NCBI GenBank assembly: GCA_012845835.1
Contig: JABAKD010000026.1
Location: 5,821,014 to 5,885,013, forward strand
From: Undaria pinnatifida
Taxonomy: Eukaryota; Sar; Phaeophyceae; Laminariales; Alariaceae
Reading direction: 5' to 3'
Length of the DNA: 64,000 bases
The notes under the pieces are model-generated. The model did no database searches. It saw nothing but the letters and a program-made list of their open reading frames with translations, and was not told the origin of the DNA. Position numbers and translations under genes: made by a program. Positions 62,985 to 64,000 of the stretch are shown here, in pieces; positions within the stretch are counted from its first letter, which is position 1; each line of letters opens with the position of its first letter.

Positions 62985-63575
62985 GGCGTATAATCGTACA
63001 CTAGATGATAATAATGTGAAAAGGAAGTACAGACAGATGTGTCAACACTGTGGTAGACCACACTACCAACCTGACAACCTCTACCAAATGCAGTAGCATG
63101 TGCCTACCGAAGTAAAGTCACCCTCGTGTTCAATAGTGGTGACATTGCATGCCCGCAGCACCTCGCTTGTTGTATTTGTGAGATGTATCTCTGTCTTAGA
63201 ATTGGCAACCTCAGTGCCCCACATCGGCACGGTGAAAATCATGGGTGTAAAATCGTAAATATGAGCCAATAATAATGTGAAGAGGAAGTACAGGCAGATA
63301 TGTTAAAATTGCGGTAGACCACACTGCCACCCTAATACGTAGGGTATTTCGTGCATACCGTCTGCATGATGGCCTCCCAACCTATGCCAAACGAAGGATG
63401 ACTAAACGAAGTAACGCAATTGAGCGCGGGTGCAGCCAAGCGTTCCTTTCAAAACATTGACGATTCGCACTTCTCCTCCTCGTGCTCAAATGGTGGTGAG
63501 ATTACATGACCACGTCACCTCGCCTGTTGTATTTTGCAACATGTATCTCTTTCATGTAATTAGCGATGTCAGAAA
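62985..63575 (+). repeat. two-unit duplication, period ~255-300 bp
   Basis: AATAATGTGAA.AGGAAGTAC, AG.CAGAT.TGT and GGTAGACCACACTGCCACC recur at 63010 and 63270. CTCGTG.TCAA..GTGGTGA, CCTCGC.TGTTGTATTT and ATGTATCTCT recur at 63121 and 63480. Confidence 0.65.
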
Positions 63576-63685
63576 ATAATGGTAACTACATGGTTGTATA
63601 TTCTATCTTGCGATCCATGTACAACAACAAATTATGAAGCTTGAACGCGTTCTTTACCACACCTGAAGATTGTGTTACATACCAC

Positions 63686-64000
63686 ATCTAACATCAAATC
63701 TTCTAGAATATTAAACAATACCAGGCAGGTGATAGAAAGGGATGTCTTCTTGCTACAATCGTCAGGTTTGTCCCCTTTGAGGATTTATAGTTTCCGCGCA
63801 CATATTGAAGTGTCCCCCCCCCCCCCCCCCCCCCCGATCCCTCTTGTTCAAACGCTCCACCCAAAATCAAAATTTGCCAGAGAAGTAAACATCACCAGCC
63901 GGCTGATATCATCTCATTATCTTTCTGGCCATCTAACATCAAATCTTCTAGAATAATAAAAAACGATGCCAGGCAGGTGATATAAAGGGATGTCTTCTTG
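63686..64000 (+). repeat. direct repeat, period ~246 bp, cut by the window end
   Basis: ATCTAACATCAAATCTTCTA, ACCAGGCAGGTGATA..AAGG and GATGTCTTCTTG occur at 63686-63752 and 63932-64000. Between them lies a family C end in reverse (GGTTTGTCCCCTTTGAGG, TATAGTTTCCGCGCAC) and an oligo-C run at 63817. Confidence 0.75.

Overview
The window looks like nuclear DNA of a eukaryote with very large, repeat-filled introns. Two host genes can be read on the + strand from short exons that join in phase across GT-AG introns. The rest is a dense mosaic of short interspersed repeats and tandem arrays. The organism is probably an alga of the stramenopile type, perhaps brown-algal. That is inference: the bacterial-type double hot-dog hydratase, the spliceosomal introns, interstitial CCCTAA repeats and many non-autonomous elements fit, but no marker gene fixes the taxon.

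Gene 1 (2393 to at least 29092) encodes a MaoC-like double hot-dog protein resembling mesaconyl-CoA hydratase. Six exons (112, 273, 164, 106, 118 and 82 nt) join in phase into 285 open codons. They are separated by introns of about 11.8, 8.3, 1.8, 2.3 and 1.6 kb. Its first and last exons were not found. Gene 2 (43183 to beyond 64000) encodes an adenylate kinase. Four phase-0 exons carry the presequence and P-loop, the NMP-binding segment, and the run-up to the DGFPR segment, whose exon must lie outside the window. Its introns are 3.2, 6.4, 7.8 and more than 3 kb.

The introns and the 29.1-43.2 kb interval hold recurring families, named here by letter. A and B are tRNA-headed SINEs. C is a ~255 bp repeat. 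D is a ~90 bp piggyBac-like MITE with TTAA ends. E is a 378 bp TRIM with 84 bp terminal repeats. F is a ~790 bp element with ~185 bp terminal inverted repeats. G is a ~200 bp repeat. H is a ~150 bp MITE with CAGGAGACGGC ends. I is a ~220 bp repeat often next to H. K is a short repeat just upstream of some exons. M is a ~250 bp repeat. P is a repeat with an (AAC)n tail. There are three TA-flanked MITE groups with pogo/Tigger-like ends, a LINE fragment, a foldback element and more than a dozen tandem arrays.

The most unusual signal is two tiny TA-flanked palindromes scattered through unrelated repeats: TACCWGGTA (about 19 perfect copies by eye, about 0.5 expected) and TATTAATA. Where filled and empty repeat copies can be compared, they look like net insertions of 7 and 6 bp at a TA, possibly footprints of TA-targeting transposons or a micro-insertion process.
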